Shown piece after piece: positions 8,906-16,613 of a stretch of DNA of 38,145 bases (position 1 is the stretch's first letter; every line of letters starts with the position of its first letter). The position numbers and the translations under genes are program-made. The notes under the pieces were generated by a model. The model did no database searches. It was given only the letters and a program-made list of their open reading frames with translations, and had not been told where the DNA came from. Source of the stretch: Actinomycetes bacterium (lineage in GTDB: Bacteria; Actinomycetota; Actinomycetes; Actinomycetales; Dermatophilaceae); contig JAJXUB010000009.1 of NCBI GenBank assembly GCA_021783215.1, positions 1 through 38,145 of the forward strand, read 5' to 3'.

Positions 8906-9708
8906 GGGCGGTCCACGGTCGCATGCGCGAGAGTGATGGCACCCGCATAGGGCGGGAACGTCGTGGTCCCGAGGTTCTGGACGACATACCCGAGACCGAC
9001 GGCGTGGACGTACTCGCGGTAGATGCCGACCTGCGGGTCCCGGTCGAGCGCCGCCCGCAGGTCGCCGAGGTTGCCGATCGCCGTGACGACGAAGGGCGGG
9101 CTGTAGACCCGGCCCTGGAGGATCAGGGTGTTGCCGACGCAGCGGACCGCGGACGTCGAGATGACCCGCTGGTCCATGAGCATCATGGCCTCGGCCCCGC
9201 CGCGCCAGAGGGCGTTGACGACGGCCTGGACGTCCTGCTGGTGGACGATGATGTCGTCGACGGTCATCCCCTGGGGGATCTGGTCCCCGCGAAGCGTCGA
9301 GTCGGTCAGGGTCACGGACAGGGCGGGCCCCCGCACGGGGGTACGTCCGGCCGCGAGTGCCAGCGCGTCGCCCCGGCGTTCGAGAGGGGCCAGGGTGGCA
9401 TCCCGGGTCGCGGCGGCACCGCGGAGCGCGTCGACGGCGGCCTGGGTCTGGGCCAGCAGCCCGGTCCCCTCCTGGTTGACGCGGTTCTCCCGGTTGATGA
9501 GCTCGACGAGGTTCGTCGAGTCGCCACGCAGGTCCTGGCCCTTGGCGGCCTGGCTCGTGCTGGCGAACAGGCTTCCGGTAAGGACGCCGACGACCGGGAC
9601 GAGGAGGGTCCACGCGGTCAGCCGGCGCGGGTGCGTCGGTGACGGCTCGGGGGCGAACATGTGCTCCATCTTCTCGCGGGTCGCTCGGGACACGGTGGAC
9701 GCGGTCAC
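8902..9708 (-). CDS. DUF881 family protein
   Basis: Envelope-associated protein of unknown function; the same family occurs between crgA and trpG in mycobacteria. The 268 residues include one N-terminal membrane helix (about residues 31-48, LTAWTLLVPVVGVLTGSLFA), a coiled-coil-like stretch (about 60-110, with LVELINRENRVNQE) and the family core GPALSVTLTDS, VDDIIVHQQDVQAVVNALW, GAEAMMLMDQRV, STSAVRCVGNTLILQG and FPPY. I list the GTG at 9708; two downstream in-frame ATGs (9669 and 9660) give plausible shorter forms that keep the helix. It is the first gene of the DUF881-sortase-small protein-trpG operon, divergent from crgA, so both promoters must lie within about 75 bp. Confidence 0.88.
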   Translation of the reverse strand: MTASTVSRATREKMEHMFAPEPSPTHPRRLTAWTLLVPVVGVLTGSLFASTSQAAKGQDLRGDSTNLVELINRENRVNQEGTGLLAQTQAAVDALRGAAATRDATLAPLERRGDALALAAGRTPVRGPALSVTLTDSTLRGDQIPQGMTVDDIIVHQQDVQAVVNALWRGGAEAMMLMDQRVISTSAVRCVGNTLILQGRVYSPPFVVTAIGNLGDLRAALDRDPQVGIYREYVHAVGLGYVVQNLGTTTFPPYAGAITLAHATVDRP

Positions 9709-9784
9709 CGTGGGGCCTCGATGGTCACTACGGTAGGCGCCTCTACGCTAGGTGCTCAGCATTGGTACCCGTCAGGAGAATGTC

Positions 9785-10039
9785 GTGCCCGAGTCCAGGG
9801 GGCGTTCGAAGCCCGCCTACACCCCACCGCCCACGAAGAGGCCCCCGAAGCGCGACCTCGTCAACCCGACGTGGTGGGTCCCCGTCATGGTCGGGCTCAT
9901 GGTCGTCGGCCTCATCTGGACCGCGGCGTTCTACATCACGGGGCAGCAGTACCCGATCCCCGCCCTCGGCCGGTGGAACATCGGCATCGGCTTCGGGATG
10001 ATGATCGTCGGCTTCGGGATGACGACGCGCTGGCGCTGA
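9785..10039 (+). CDS. crgA: Cell division protein CrgA
   Basis: Small two-helix membrane protein that coordinates septum formation and recruits FtsZ-ring partners in actinobacteria; 84 residues. The sequence begins MPESRGRSKPAY and has PTKRPPKRDLVNPTWWVPVM. Helix 1 is about residues 34-54. Helix 2 is in GRWNIGIGFGMMIVGFGMTT, and the protein ends TRWR, all typical of the family. The start is GTG at 9785 with a strong AGGAGA ribosome-binding site 6-10 bases upstream; the in-frame sequence before it lacks family character. It stands alone, divergent from DUF881 and facing the rhomboid gene. Confidence 0.95.
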   Translation: MPESRGRSKPAYTPPPTKRPPKRDLVNPTWWVPVMVGLMVVGLIWTAAFYITGQQYPIPALGRWNIGIGFGMMIVGFGMTTRWR

Positions 10040-10045
10040 GCCGGG

Positions 10046-10067
10046 TTGTCCACAGGAGTTATCCCCA
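10046..10067 (+). promoter_or_regulatory. Pair of DnaA-box-like sites
   Basis: TTGTCCACA at 10046-10054 matches the actinobacterial DnaA-box consensus, and TTATCCCCA at 10059-10067 is one base from TTATCCACA. They are in the same orientation, 13 bp apart start to start, in the 152-bp gap after crgA. The second box also overlaps a 13-bp inverted repeat, TCCCCATTGGGGA, at 10062-10074. Position in the oriC-proximal crgA neighbourhood makes DnaA binding plausible; this is not oriC itself, since no dnaA/dnaN gene or larger box cluster is present. Confidence 0.55.
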
Positions 10068-10139
10068 TTGGGGAAAGAATCACACCCGTGTAAGTCGCCG
10101 GCGTCCCGCCGTCCGCCTCCCGCTACGCCGACGTGAGGT

Positions 10140-10205
10140 CGTCGCCGCCGCGGCGACGGCAGCACGAGGGTGACGCGGGGACGCGCCGCCGTCAGGCGAC
10201 GGCGG
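10140..10205. terminator. Two GC-rich hairpins at the 3' end of the rhomboid gene
   Basis: Stem 1 at 10140-10158 is CGTCGCCG/CGGCGACG, 8 bp with a 3-base loop. Stem 2 at 10186-10205 is CCGCCGTC/GACGGCGG, 8 bp with a 4-base loop, and overlaps the rhomboid stop codon. Both are perfect. There is no U tract, as is common for actinobacterial terminators. They may end both crgA and rhomboid transcripts, which converge here. Confidence 0.4.
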
Positions 10206-11106
10206 CCGGGCCGACGCTGGCGTACTTGGCCACCGCGAGGGCAACCAGCACAAGCGTGACGACGGCGAGACCGCCCCACTGCAGCCAGGGCCGGCGCGCG
10301 GGGCCGCGGCCGGCATACGCGACGATTCCCCCGCACGCCAGCCCGGTGATGAACCCGCCGACGTGGGCCTGCCACGCGATGCCCGGGATGGTGAACCCGA
10401 GAACGGCGTTGATGAGGAGCGTCGCGTAGATCCCGCCGGTCGAGCGGCCCAGGTGGCGGTGGAGGACGAGAAGAACCCCGAACAGCCCGAACACGGCCCC
10501 GGACGCGCCGACGAGGCCGGTGAACCAGGACGAGCCGGCGGCCGTCGACTGGTTGACCACCGCCGGGGGGCTCGTCATGAGGAGGAAGACGACGGACCCG
10601 CCGAGGGCGGTGACGAGGTACGTCACGGCGAACCGCACACGGCCTAGGAGCGACTCGAGGTACGGCCCGAGCAGCCAGAGGGCATACATGTTCATGCCGA
10701 TGTGGATCGGGTTCTTGATGTGCGCGAATGCCGACGTCATGAACCGCCACGGCTCGCTCTTGCCGAGGAACGAGGCGAACGCGACGTTGTCGTAGACCGT
10801 CGGGCTCGTGAGCTCGCCGACCCAGACGAGCACGCAGATGCCAATGATCGTCAAGGTGACCAGGGGCCGTCCGTCCGTCCGCCGGCCGCCGAAGACGGTA
10901 CGGGCGGTCGGCATCGCGCGCGCCGCGGACCGCACGCAGTCCACGCACTGGACGCCGACGGCCGCCGGCCGCTGGCACACCGGGCACACCGGCCGGCCAC
11001 AGCGCTGGCAACGGACGTACGACACGACGCCCGGGTGGCGCGGACACGTGGGCTCCGCGCCACTCGGGATGCCGTCGACCTCGGCGGCCGGACCGTCGCT
11101 GCTCAG
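10192..11106 (-). CDS. Rhomboid-family intramembrane serine protease with N-terminal zinc ribbon
   Basis: Polytopic protease cleaving within membranes. The core has six or more helices with the catalytic Ser in GASGAVFGLFG (Ser202 with this start) and the catalytic His in AWQAHVGGF (His248). The N-terminus is a cysteine-rich ribbon: CPRHPG, then RCQRCGRPVCPVCQ and CVDC. The first conventional start, GTG at 11025, would cut off the first Cys and His of this ribbon, which is conserved in actinobacterial rhomboids. There is no ATG, GTG or TTG in frame between 11025 and the upstream stop, but CTG at 11106 follows a GAGGTGAGG ribosome-binding site and restores the whole motif, so I extend to it. 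The neighbouring cyclophilin gene ends 12 bp upstream. With the shorter start the protein has 277 residues. Confidence 0.9.
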   Translation of the reverse strand: MSSDGPAAEVDGIPSGAEPTCPRHPGVVSYVRCQRCGRPVCPVCQRPAAVGVQCVDCVRSAARAMPTARTVFGGRRTDGRPLVTLTIIGICVLVWVGELTSPTVYDNVAFASFLGKSEPWRFMTSAFAHIKNPIHIGMNMYALWLLGPYLESLLGRVRFAVTYLVTALGGSVVFLLMTSPPAVVNQSTAAGSSWFTGLVGASGAVFGLFGVLLVLHRHLGRSTGGIYATLLINAVLGFTIPGIAWQAHVGGFITGLACGGIVAYAGRGPARRPWLQWGGLAVVTLVLVALAVAKYASVGPAAVA

Positions 11107-11118
11107 CGTCGCCTCACC

Positions 11119-11643
11119 TCACTGGACGTCGACGGAGGTGATGACGACGTCCTCGCGCGGACGGTCCATGGCGCCCGTGGCGACGCCGGCGATCTTGTCG
11201 ACGACCGTGCGGCTGGCCTCGTCGGCGACCTCGCCGAAGATCGTGTGCTTGCCGTTGAGCCACGGCGTCGCCGCGACGGTGATGAAGAACTGGGAGCCGT
11301 TGGTGCCACGGCCGTTTCGCGTGCCGGCGTTCGCCATGGCGAGGAGGTAGGGCTTGCCGAACTGGAGGTCCGGATGGATCTCGTCGTCGAAGCTGTACCC
11401 GGGCCCGCCGACGCCCTGCCCGAGCGGGCAGCCGCCCTGGACCATGAAGCCGGGGATGACGCGGTGGAAGACCAGCCCGTCGTAGTACCTCGTCGGGTTC
11501 GACCGCTTCGCGTCGTCGGTGTACTCCTTCTCGCCGGTCGCCAGCCCGGCGAAGTTCTCGACCGTCTTCGGGGCATGGTTCGGGAAGAGGGTGACGTTGA
11601 TGTCTCCCTGGTTCGTGTGGATCGTCGCCTGCGTTGCCGTCAT
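11119..11643 (-). CDS. ppiA: Peptidyl-prolyl cis-trans isomerase, cyclophilin type
   Basis: Cytosolic cyclophilin (174 residues) catalysing proline isomerisation in protein folding; ppiA occupies the same oriC-proximal position in mycobacteria. Motifs include ATIHTNQGDI, HAPKTVENFAGLA, YYDGLVFHRVIPGFMVQGGC, NAGTRNGRGTNGSQFFIT and LNGKHTIFGEV. The catalytic Arg of FHRVIPGFMVQGG and the SQFFIT motif are intact. I prefer ATG at 11643 (MTATQAT) to ATG at 11652 because a GAGG ribosome-binding site lies at the better distance from it. There is no signal peptide. It is likely co-transcribed with the rhomboid gene. Confidence 0.93.
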   Translation of the reverse strand: MTATQATIHTNQGDINVTLFPNHAPKTVENFAGLATGEKEYTDDAKRSNPTRYYDGLVFHRVIPGFMVQGGCPLGQGVGGPGYSFDDEIHPDLQFGKPYLLAMANAGTRNGRGTNGSQFFITVAATPWLNGKHTIFGEVADEASRTVVDKIAGVATGAMDRPREDVVITSVDVQ

Positions 11644-11790
11644 GCGCGCCATCCTCGCATGGTTGCCTCTGAGGACCGTATGCGGACCGTCGCCCTACGG
11701 CATGGGAGCAGGCGTGCGCGGTATGCCGTGCCCATCCGGGCACTGGCGGAGGATGCGGGGCCCGCACCGTTGTAGCAGGATGGATGAAAG

Positions 11791-11810
11791 GACAGCCGCG
11801 GACAGCCGCG
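11791..11810 (+). repeat. Two tandem copies of a 10-bp repeat
   Basis: GACAGCCGCG occurs twice back to back in the 5' leader of the DUF5324-like gene, 23 bp before its GTG. It could be a binding site or simple slippage; nothing else in the 189-bp gap stands out. Confidence 0.4.
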
Positions 11811-11832
11811 GCCGCAGGGAGAAGGAGTAGCC

Positions 11833-12675
11833 GTGTTCCGCACGCAGTCCACCAGCGATGCCCTGAAGGACCAGGCGAGGGACGCCCTGTACACCGCCAC
11901 GTCCACCCTGTCCGGCACGGCGAGCACCGCCGCGGATACCCTCGCCGGCAAGGCGGCCGATCTCAAGGAGGCCGCTCAGCCTCATGTCGACGCGATCGTC
12001 GAGAAGGTCGGACCGCTCGTCGACGCCGCGGTCTCCGCGTTCTCCGAGGCGCGCGACGCCGCGGCGCCCCACGCGCAGGCCGCCTTCGAGGCCGCCGCAC
12101 CCAAGGTCGAGTCCGCGCGTACGACGATCGTCGAGGAGGTCGTGCCCAAGGTCGCGGCCGCACTCGCGGCCGTCGCAGCCGGGGCGGCCGCCGCCAAGGA
12201 CGCGGCGGCGGAGGCCGCCGGCAACGCCCCCGAGGCTCTCTCCGTGCTCACGGGTGGGACGGTCGCCAAGCGCAGGCGCGGCGGCAGGAAGCTCCTCTTC
12301 CTCGTCGGCCTCGGCGCCGCCGCGGCCGCCGCATGGTCCGTGCTCTCACGGAAGTCGGGCGCCAAGGAGGACCCGTGGGCCACCCCTGCGTACGTCCCGC
12401 CGGCCGACACGGCCACGGAGATGGCGTCTCCGGCCGAGACGACCGGCGCTGCCGACGCGACCGTGCCCGTCACCGAAGCCGCCGGAGCCGCCCCGGCGGG
12501 GGCTGCCGCCGAGCCGAGCGACGACGTCGCCGAGACGGAGGCCGCCTTGGGTGAGCCCGCCGAGGATGCCCTCGCGGATGACGAGTCCGAGGACTCCGAG
12601 GGCACGGACGCGTGGAGCACGGCCAAGGAGTGGGCCGGCAACGGCGAGGACGAGCCGGTCGACCCCCAGGCGTGA
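11833..12675 (+). CDS. Alanine-rich DUF5324-like protein
   Basis: Probably the DUF5324 family, which follows crgA-rhomboid-ppiA in Streptomyces too; function unknown. The 280 residues are extremely rich in Ala. Residues 1-140 have an amphipathic helical, apolipoprotein-like repeat pattern of the kind TAADTLAGKAADLKEAAQP. A basic stretch KRRRGGRKLL precedes a hydrophobic segment (about residues 155-172, LLFLVGLGAAAAAAWSVLSR) and the conserved DPWATP. The last 80 residues are acidic and low in complexity. GTG at 11833 is preceded by AAGGAG. It stands alone on the + strand, divergent from ppiA. Identification is by context and composition, so moderate. Confidence 0.75.
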   Translation: MFRTQSTSDALKDQARDALYTATSTLSGTASTAADTLAGKAADLKEAAQPHVDAIVEKVGPLVDAAVSAFSEARDAAAPHAQAAFEAAAPKVESARTTIVEEVVPKVAAALAAVAAGAAAAKDAAAEAAGNAPEALSVLTGGTVAKRRRGGRKLLFLVGLGAAAAAAWSVLSRKSGAKEDPWATPAYVPPADTATEMASPAETTGAADATVPVTEAAGAAPAGAAAEPSDDVAETEAALGEPAEDALADDESEDSEGTDAWSTAKEWAGNGEDEPVDPQA

Positions 12676-12755
12676 TCGACGTGGTTCCCTGAGCGGGCGG
12701 GGCGGCGCCGGGTCGCGATCCACCGGGCTTCGCACCTGAGGCGGAAACCCGGAGG

Positions 12756-13430
12756 TCAGCGGGGGGAGAGGTAGACGGAGGCGTCGGTGCCGCCGGTGCA
12801 GACGACGACCGGGGTGCCGTGGCACGTCATCGTGTAGGCCGTGTGCGTGACCGGGCTCGTCGCCGAGACTGTCGTGCCGGCCACCGGGGTCGGGTGAGCC
12901 GCGGCATACGCGTCCCGGACCGCGAGGGCGAACGGGCAGCTCGTGATCGCCGTCCCCGCGTGGACCGTCCCGTACGGGCCGGCACCGGTCGCGCACAGGC
13001 GAGCGGACGCGGGAACCGTCACCGGGGACGGACGCGTCGACGTCGTCGCTGGCGTGGTCGGCGCGGAGGAGCGCGTGGCCGTCGTCGCCGGGCCCGTCAC
13101 CGCGCCGATCGTCGGGGTCGTCGCAGAGCTCGCTGCCGACCCGCCGCCCCGCAGGAACGACGCGAGCACGACGGCGAGCACGGCGAGGAACACCAGGGAG
13201 CCGACCACGACGAAGGCGACCGGTGCTGCGCCCCGGGTCACCGGCTCGGCGGGCGCGTCCGAGAAGATCGTCTGAAGCCTCGTCGTCTCATCGGGGCGCG
13301 TGAGCGCCGGGAGGGGGGCGGTCACGGCCGGCTCCGGGTCGGCCGACGGGGACGCGAAGGCCTCCGCCCCACACGTAGGACAGAAGCGGGCTCCGGCCGG
13401 CAGCAGGGAGCGGCATTGGGCGCACAGCAT
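12756..13430 (-). CDS. Zinc-ribbon membrane protein with extracellular Cys-containing domain
   Basis: 224-residue protein of no named function. It opens with a double CxxC zinc ribbon, MLCAQCRSLLPAGARFCPTC, then has a Pro-rich linker with TRLQTIFSDAP and one helix (about residues 88-108, VAFVVVGSLVFLAVLAVVL). A Ser/Thr-rich stalk leads to an extracellular domain with LCATG, TSCPFALAVRDAY, SPVTHTAYTMTCHG and VVVCTGGTDASVYLS. This terminal module, with four cysteines that may pair, is common on actinobacterial surface proteins. The ATG at 13430 has GTGGGG just upstream. It is a single gene next to the signalling locus; a partner role is possible but not shown. Confidence 0.78.
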   Translation of the reverse strand: MLCAQCRSLLPAGARFCPTCGAEAFASPSADPEPAVTAPLPALTRPDETTRLQTIFSDAPAEPVTRGAAPVAFVVVGSLVFLAVLAVVLASFLRGGGSAASSATTPTIGAVTGPATTATRSSAPTTPATTSTRPSPVTVPASARLCATGAGPYGTVHAGTAITSCPFALAVRDAYAAAHPTPVAGTTVSATSPVTHTAYTMTCHGTPVVVCTGGTDASVYLSPR

Positions 13431-13525
13431 CCCCACGAGGATGCCCGTCGCGCCCTCAGCGTGTCCAGTCGGGCAGGCCGGCCCGCCCCGCCGGACCACT
13501 CGCGGCCCGACCGGCTGGGCAGGCC

Positions 13526-14260
13526 TCAGCCGATCCGGGCACCGAAGATCCGCCCGATCGTGTACGTCACGCCCATGGCGAGCAGGCCGCCGACGACGTT
13601 GCGGACCAGGGCGTGGAGCACCCCCGCCCGGCCGAGACGGGCCGACACGACGCCGGTGACCGCGAGCGCGATGACGACGGCGACCACCGTCACGGCGATG
13701 GCGATGCTCCGCGGGACGAGGATGATCGCGAGGAACGGGATGAGCCCACCCAGGGTGAACGACACGGCCGACGCGCCGGCGGCCTCCCAGGGGTTGGTCC
13801 GGACGTACGGGTCGATGCCCAGCTCGATGTCCGCGTGCGCGGCGAACGCGTCGTGAGCCGTGAGCTCCTCGGCCGCCTTGGCCGCCGTCTCACGGCTCAT
13901 TCCCTTGTGCCTCAGGAGCCCGATGAGCTCCTTCAGCTCCGCCTCCGGGAGCTCCTCGAGCTCACGCCGCTCGAGGGCGAGGATGGCGTGCTCGGTGTCG
14001 CGTTGGGCGCTGACCGAGACGTACTCCCCGACCGCCATCGACATCGCCCCCGCGGACAGCCCGGCGATGCCCGCCGTGAGAAGCGCCCCGTGCGACGCCC
14101 GCGCGCCGGCGACGCCGATGAGGATGCCCGCCATTGACACGATGCCGTCGTTGGCGCCGAGGACGGCAGCCCGCAGCCAGTTGAGCCGGTCGCCGACATC
14201 CCCGACGGTGTCGTACCACTCGTGCGTGCCGACCCGAGGCAGCGGCTTCTCGTTGAACAC
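13526..14260 (-). CDS. VIT1/CCC1 family transporter
   Basis: Membrane transporter of the iron/manganese-exporting VIT1/CCC1 family; 244 residues. The N-terminal part shows LRAAVLGANDGIVSMAGILI and GLSAGAMSMAVGEYVSVSAQ, hallmark segments of helices 1 and 2. A cytoplasmic metal-binding region rich in Glu follows (ELEELPEAELKELIGLL), and then PWEAAGASAVSFTLGGLIPF with three more helices. The start is GTG at 14260 (MFNEKPLPRVGTHEWYD); further in-frame extension runs through unrelated sequence. The divergent DUF1206 gene starts about 100 bp away. The substrate is probably Fe2+ or Mn2+ by family, and the residues that decide this cannot be judged by eye. Confidence 0.9.
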   Translation of the reverse strand: MFNEKPLPRVGTHEWYDTVGDVGDRLNWLRAAVLGANDGIVSMAGILIGVAGARASHGALLTAGIAGLSAGAMSMAVGEYVSVSAQRDTEHAILALERRELEELPEAELKELIGLLRHKGMSRETAAKAAEELTAHDAFAAHADIELGIDPYVRTNPWEAAGASAVSFTLGGLIPFLAIILVPRSIAIAVTVVAVVIALAVTGVVSARLGRAGVLHALVRNVVGGLLAMGVTYTIGRIFGARIG

Positions 14261-14363
14261 GACTCGACAGCATGCCAGACAGGACGGGAGGGTGTGCCCG
14301 GCTGTGCGGGCGGTCGGTCCCGTCAGGCTGGTCAGCGGGCCGCCCGGCTGGGAGCATGACGCC

Positions 14364-15155
14364 ATGGATGGCAACGAGGTCAACGGTGCCGCCCGCGCGG
14401 TCGGTGAGTCACGCCCGGTCGAGTACGGCGCCCGGATCGGGTATGCGGCCAGCGGCCTGCTCCACCTGCTCATCGGCTGGATCGCCCTGACGGTCGCCTG
14501 GGGCCGGGGCGGCACGACCGCCGACCAGTCGGGCGCGCTGAGCCGGCTCGCCGCCCAACCCGGCGGTTCCGTGCTCCTGTGGATCTCCGCCGCAGGGTTC
14601 CTGCTCCTCGGGCTGTGGCAGCTCACCGAGGCGATCACGGGCGCCCATGGGAGCAAGGTCTCCGCTCGGGTCAAGGCCGTGGGCAAGTTCGTCGTCTATG
14701 TCGCTCTCGCGTGGACCGCGTTCCGGTTCGCCAGCGGTAGCGGCACGTCGAGTCGCAGACAGACCCAGGATTTCACCGCGTCCCTCCTCCAGCACTCCGG
14801 GGGACGCCTCCTCATGGGGCTCGTCGGGGTCGCGATCCTCGTCATCGGCGGCTACCACGTCTACAAGGGGTGGGCCGAGAAGTTCCTCCAGGACCTGCGC
14901 GAGCATCCTGGCCGATGGGCCGTGTCCGCCGGCCGGGTCGGCTACATCGCCAAAGGGATCGCGCTGAGCATCGTCGGGGTGCTCTTCATGGTCGGTGCCT
15001 GGCGACGGTCGGCGAAGAACACGACGGGTCTCGACGGCGCCCTCCGGACGCTGCGTGAGCAGCCACTCGGGGCGTGGCTGCTCACGCTCGTCGCCCTCGG
15101 GATCGCCTGCTACGGCATCTACTCCTTCGCGCGCGCCCGCTACACCAAGGTGTGA
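14364..15155 (+). CDS. DUF1206 membrane protein
   Basis: Integral membrane protein of unknown function (263 residues). It shows the family pattern of three similar two-helix units, beginning GARIGYAASGLLHLLIGWIA, VKAVGKFVVYVALAWTAFRF and VGYIAKGIALSIVGVLFMVG. The first and third units share a GxxGYxxxGxxxxxxG pattern, suggesting ancient internal duplication. ATG at 14364 is chosen because upstream in-frame sequence is antisense to the VIT1-family gene. The 3' end overlaps the convergent PAP2 gene by 16 bp, so the two transcripts must overlap. Confidence 0.85.
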   Translation: MDGNEVNGAARAVGESRPVEYGARIGYAASGLLHLLIGWIALTVAWGRGGTTADQSGALSRLAAQPGGSVLLWISAAGFLLLGLWQLTEAITGAHGSKVSARVKAVGKFVVYVALAWTAFRFASGSGTSSRRQTQDFTASLLQHSGGRLLMGLVGVAILVIGGYHVYKGWAEKFLQDLREHPGRWAVSAGRVGYIAKGIALSIVGVLFMVGAWRRSAKNTTGLDGALRTLREQPLGAWLLTLVALGIACYGIYSFARARYTKV

Positions 15156-15841
15156 CGCCCGGCTCGCCGGCGTAGGTAGTGCCAGGCGAGCAGCAGGCAG
15201 ACGAGCCCGTTGAGGAAGCCGACGATCACGTCGCTCAGGTGGTGCATGCCGCGGTAGAGCCGGGAGTAGGCCACCAGCGGGGGGATCACCGCACAGACGA
15301 GCGTGACGACGACCCGCAGTGCCCGGTTCTCGATCCGCTGCGCCATGAGGGCGAGGGTCCAGTAGAGCGCCGTCGATGCCCCGACGTGCCCACTCGGGTA
15401 GCTCGATGTCGGCGGGGCCGGGTCGAGATGTGGCACGTGGGGGCGGGGCCGGTTGACCAGGGCGGTCGCCGGGACGAACACGGCCGCCTGGACGGTGACG
15501 GCGATCGCCGGGATGACGGCGTACCACCACTCCTTCGTCCTCCACCAGACGAGGGCGACGACGACCACGCACGCGCCGATGACGTACTCGGTGTTCCCGA
15601 TGTGCGACCACACCGTCGTGATCGTGTTCCACAGCGCCGTTCGGTGGCTCGCGAGGGTCGCGTTGAACGACTCCTCGTGCGCCCCGAGGTTGCGCAGTGG
15701 CCCCTCGATGACCTTGCCGACGACGACGACGGCGGCGAAGAGGACCACCGCCGGCGCGACCGTCCGCACGGCGAGGTCGCGTAGGGCGCCCCGGGGGCTC
15801 GGCCGGGACGGGTCGTCGGCATAGCGGGTGACGAAGGCCAT
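15140..15841 (-). CDS. PAP2-superfamily membrane phosphatase (copy 1)
   Basis: Likely lipid phosphatase of the PAP2 superfamily (phosphatidate, undecaprenyl-pyrophosphate or similar substrates); 233 residues and about six helices. The three catalytic motifs are NRPRPHVPHLD, SYPSGHVGAS and SRLYRGMHHLSDVIVG, with the motif-2 and motif-3 histidines present. The Lys expected a few residues before motif 1 is replaced by the ALVNRPRP context, which is common in bacterial homologues. Its ATG shares one base with the stop of the adjacent PAP2 gene (TGATG), so the pair is coupled. Confidence 0.87.
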   Translation of the reverse strand: MAFVTRYADDPSRPSPRGALRDLAVRTVAPAVVLFAAVVVVGKVIEGPLRNLGAHEESFNATLASHRTALWNTITTVWSHIGNTEYVIGACVVVVALVWWRTKEWWYAVIPAIAVTVQAAVFVPATALVNRPRPHVPHLDPAPPTSSYPSGHVGASTALYWTLALMAQRIENRALRVVVTLVCAVIPPLVAYSRLYRGMHHLSDVIVGFLNGLVCLLLAWHYLRRRAGRHTLV

Positions 15842-16572
15842 CAGCTCTCCTCGGTCGGGGGGTCAGTGGAGGCCTTCGGGTCGGCGGGGTTCCAGCCGAC
15901 GTACCCCGCATACGAGGCAAGGACGAGCCCGCAGCCGAGCAGGATCCCGCCGACGCAGTCGGACGGGAAGTGGACCCCGAGGAAGACCCGGTCCAGGGCC
16001 GTGGCGATGACGAGGGCCGAGCCGAGGACGACGGCGGCCCAGCGAGCCCCCCGTCCGAGGAGGGGCCAGAGGAGCACCACGACCGCGCTCGACCCGATGG
16101 CGATGTTGGCGACGTGCCCGGAGGGGAAGGAGTAGCCGGGCGCGTGCTCGATGGGCTTGGCGACGAGCGGCCGGGCACGGGCGACGAGGAGCTTGACGTC
16201 GAGGGCGAGGTTCCAGCCGACCATCATCGTGAGGAAGGCCCACCAGGCCCGGGTCCTCAGGTGCCGGGCGAACCACACCCACAGGCATATGACGGTCGCG
16301 ACGAGGTAGACGCGCACCGGCTGGAACGCCCACTGCCACGCGACGAGCAGCCTCCGTAGGCCGTCGTGGTCACGGGTGACCGCCGTCGCCGAGCGGATCG
16401 CGCTGTCGTCGGCGCTGATGATCGGGCCGAACCGCACCCGCACGAGGAAGGCGAGCGCGCTGACGACGAGGGCGACGACAATCCCGTAGGCCACGGCGCG
16501 CGCGAGGCGCCGGAGCCGGGACGGTGAGCGGGTCACCCCTTCGGGTGTGGCGTCATCGCTGGTCACGGGCAC
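15841..16572 (-). CDS. PAP2-superfamily membrane phosphatase (copy 2)
   Basis: First gene of a tandem PAP2 pair; 243 residues with about six helices. Catalytic motifs: KLLVARARP, YSFPSGHVANIA and DRVFLGVHFPSDCVGG. Unlike its neighbour it keeps the motif-1 Lys. The two proteins are clearly diverged rather than a recent duplication. The ATG at 16572 lies only 37 bp from the divergent phospholipase-D start, so a shared promoter region is very compact. The likely role is dephosphorylation of a lipid phosphate at the outer face of the membrane; the substrate cannot be told from sequence. Confidence 0.88.
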   Translation of the reverse strand: MPVTSDDATPEGVTRSPSRLRRLARAVAYGIVVALVVSALAFLVRVRFGPIISADDSAIRSATAVTRDHDGLRRLLVAWQWAFQPVRVYLVATVICLWVWFARHLRTRAWWAFLTMMVGWNLALDVKLLVARARPLVAKPIEHAPGYSFPSGHVANIAIGSSAVVVLLWPLLGRGARWAAVVLGSALVIATALDRVFLGVHFPSDCVGGILLGCGLVLASYAGYVGWNPADPKASTDPPTEES

Positions 16573-16599
16573 TTTCTACCGCATCCGCCCCTCATGGCA

Positions 16600-16613
16600 C
16601 CATGACGTCATGG
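16600..16613. promoter_or_regulatory. 14-bp perfect palindrome over the start codon of the PLD gene
   Basis: CCATGACGTCATGG is a perfect 14-bp palindrome in the 37-bp gap between divergent PAP2 and phospholipase-D genes, and it contains the ATG of the latter. Its core TGACGTCA recurs at 18393-18400 and 27585-27592. It may be an operator or an mRNA hairpin masking the start; chance cannot be excluded. Confidence 0.4.

Noticed and set aside
10040-10191. Chromosomal origin oriC
   Set aside because: Only two DnaA-like boxes are present, with no AT-rich unwinding region and no dnaA, dnaN or rpmH gene in the window.
13860-14363. N-terminal extension of the DUF1206 protein to a 431-residue product
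   Set aside because: The extension is antisense to the VIT1-family gene and lacks hydrophobic or family character; ATG at 14364 begins a normal-length DUF1206 protein.
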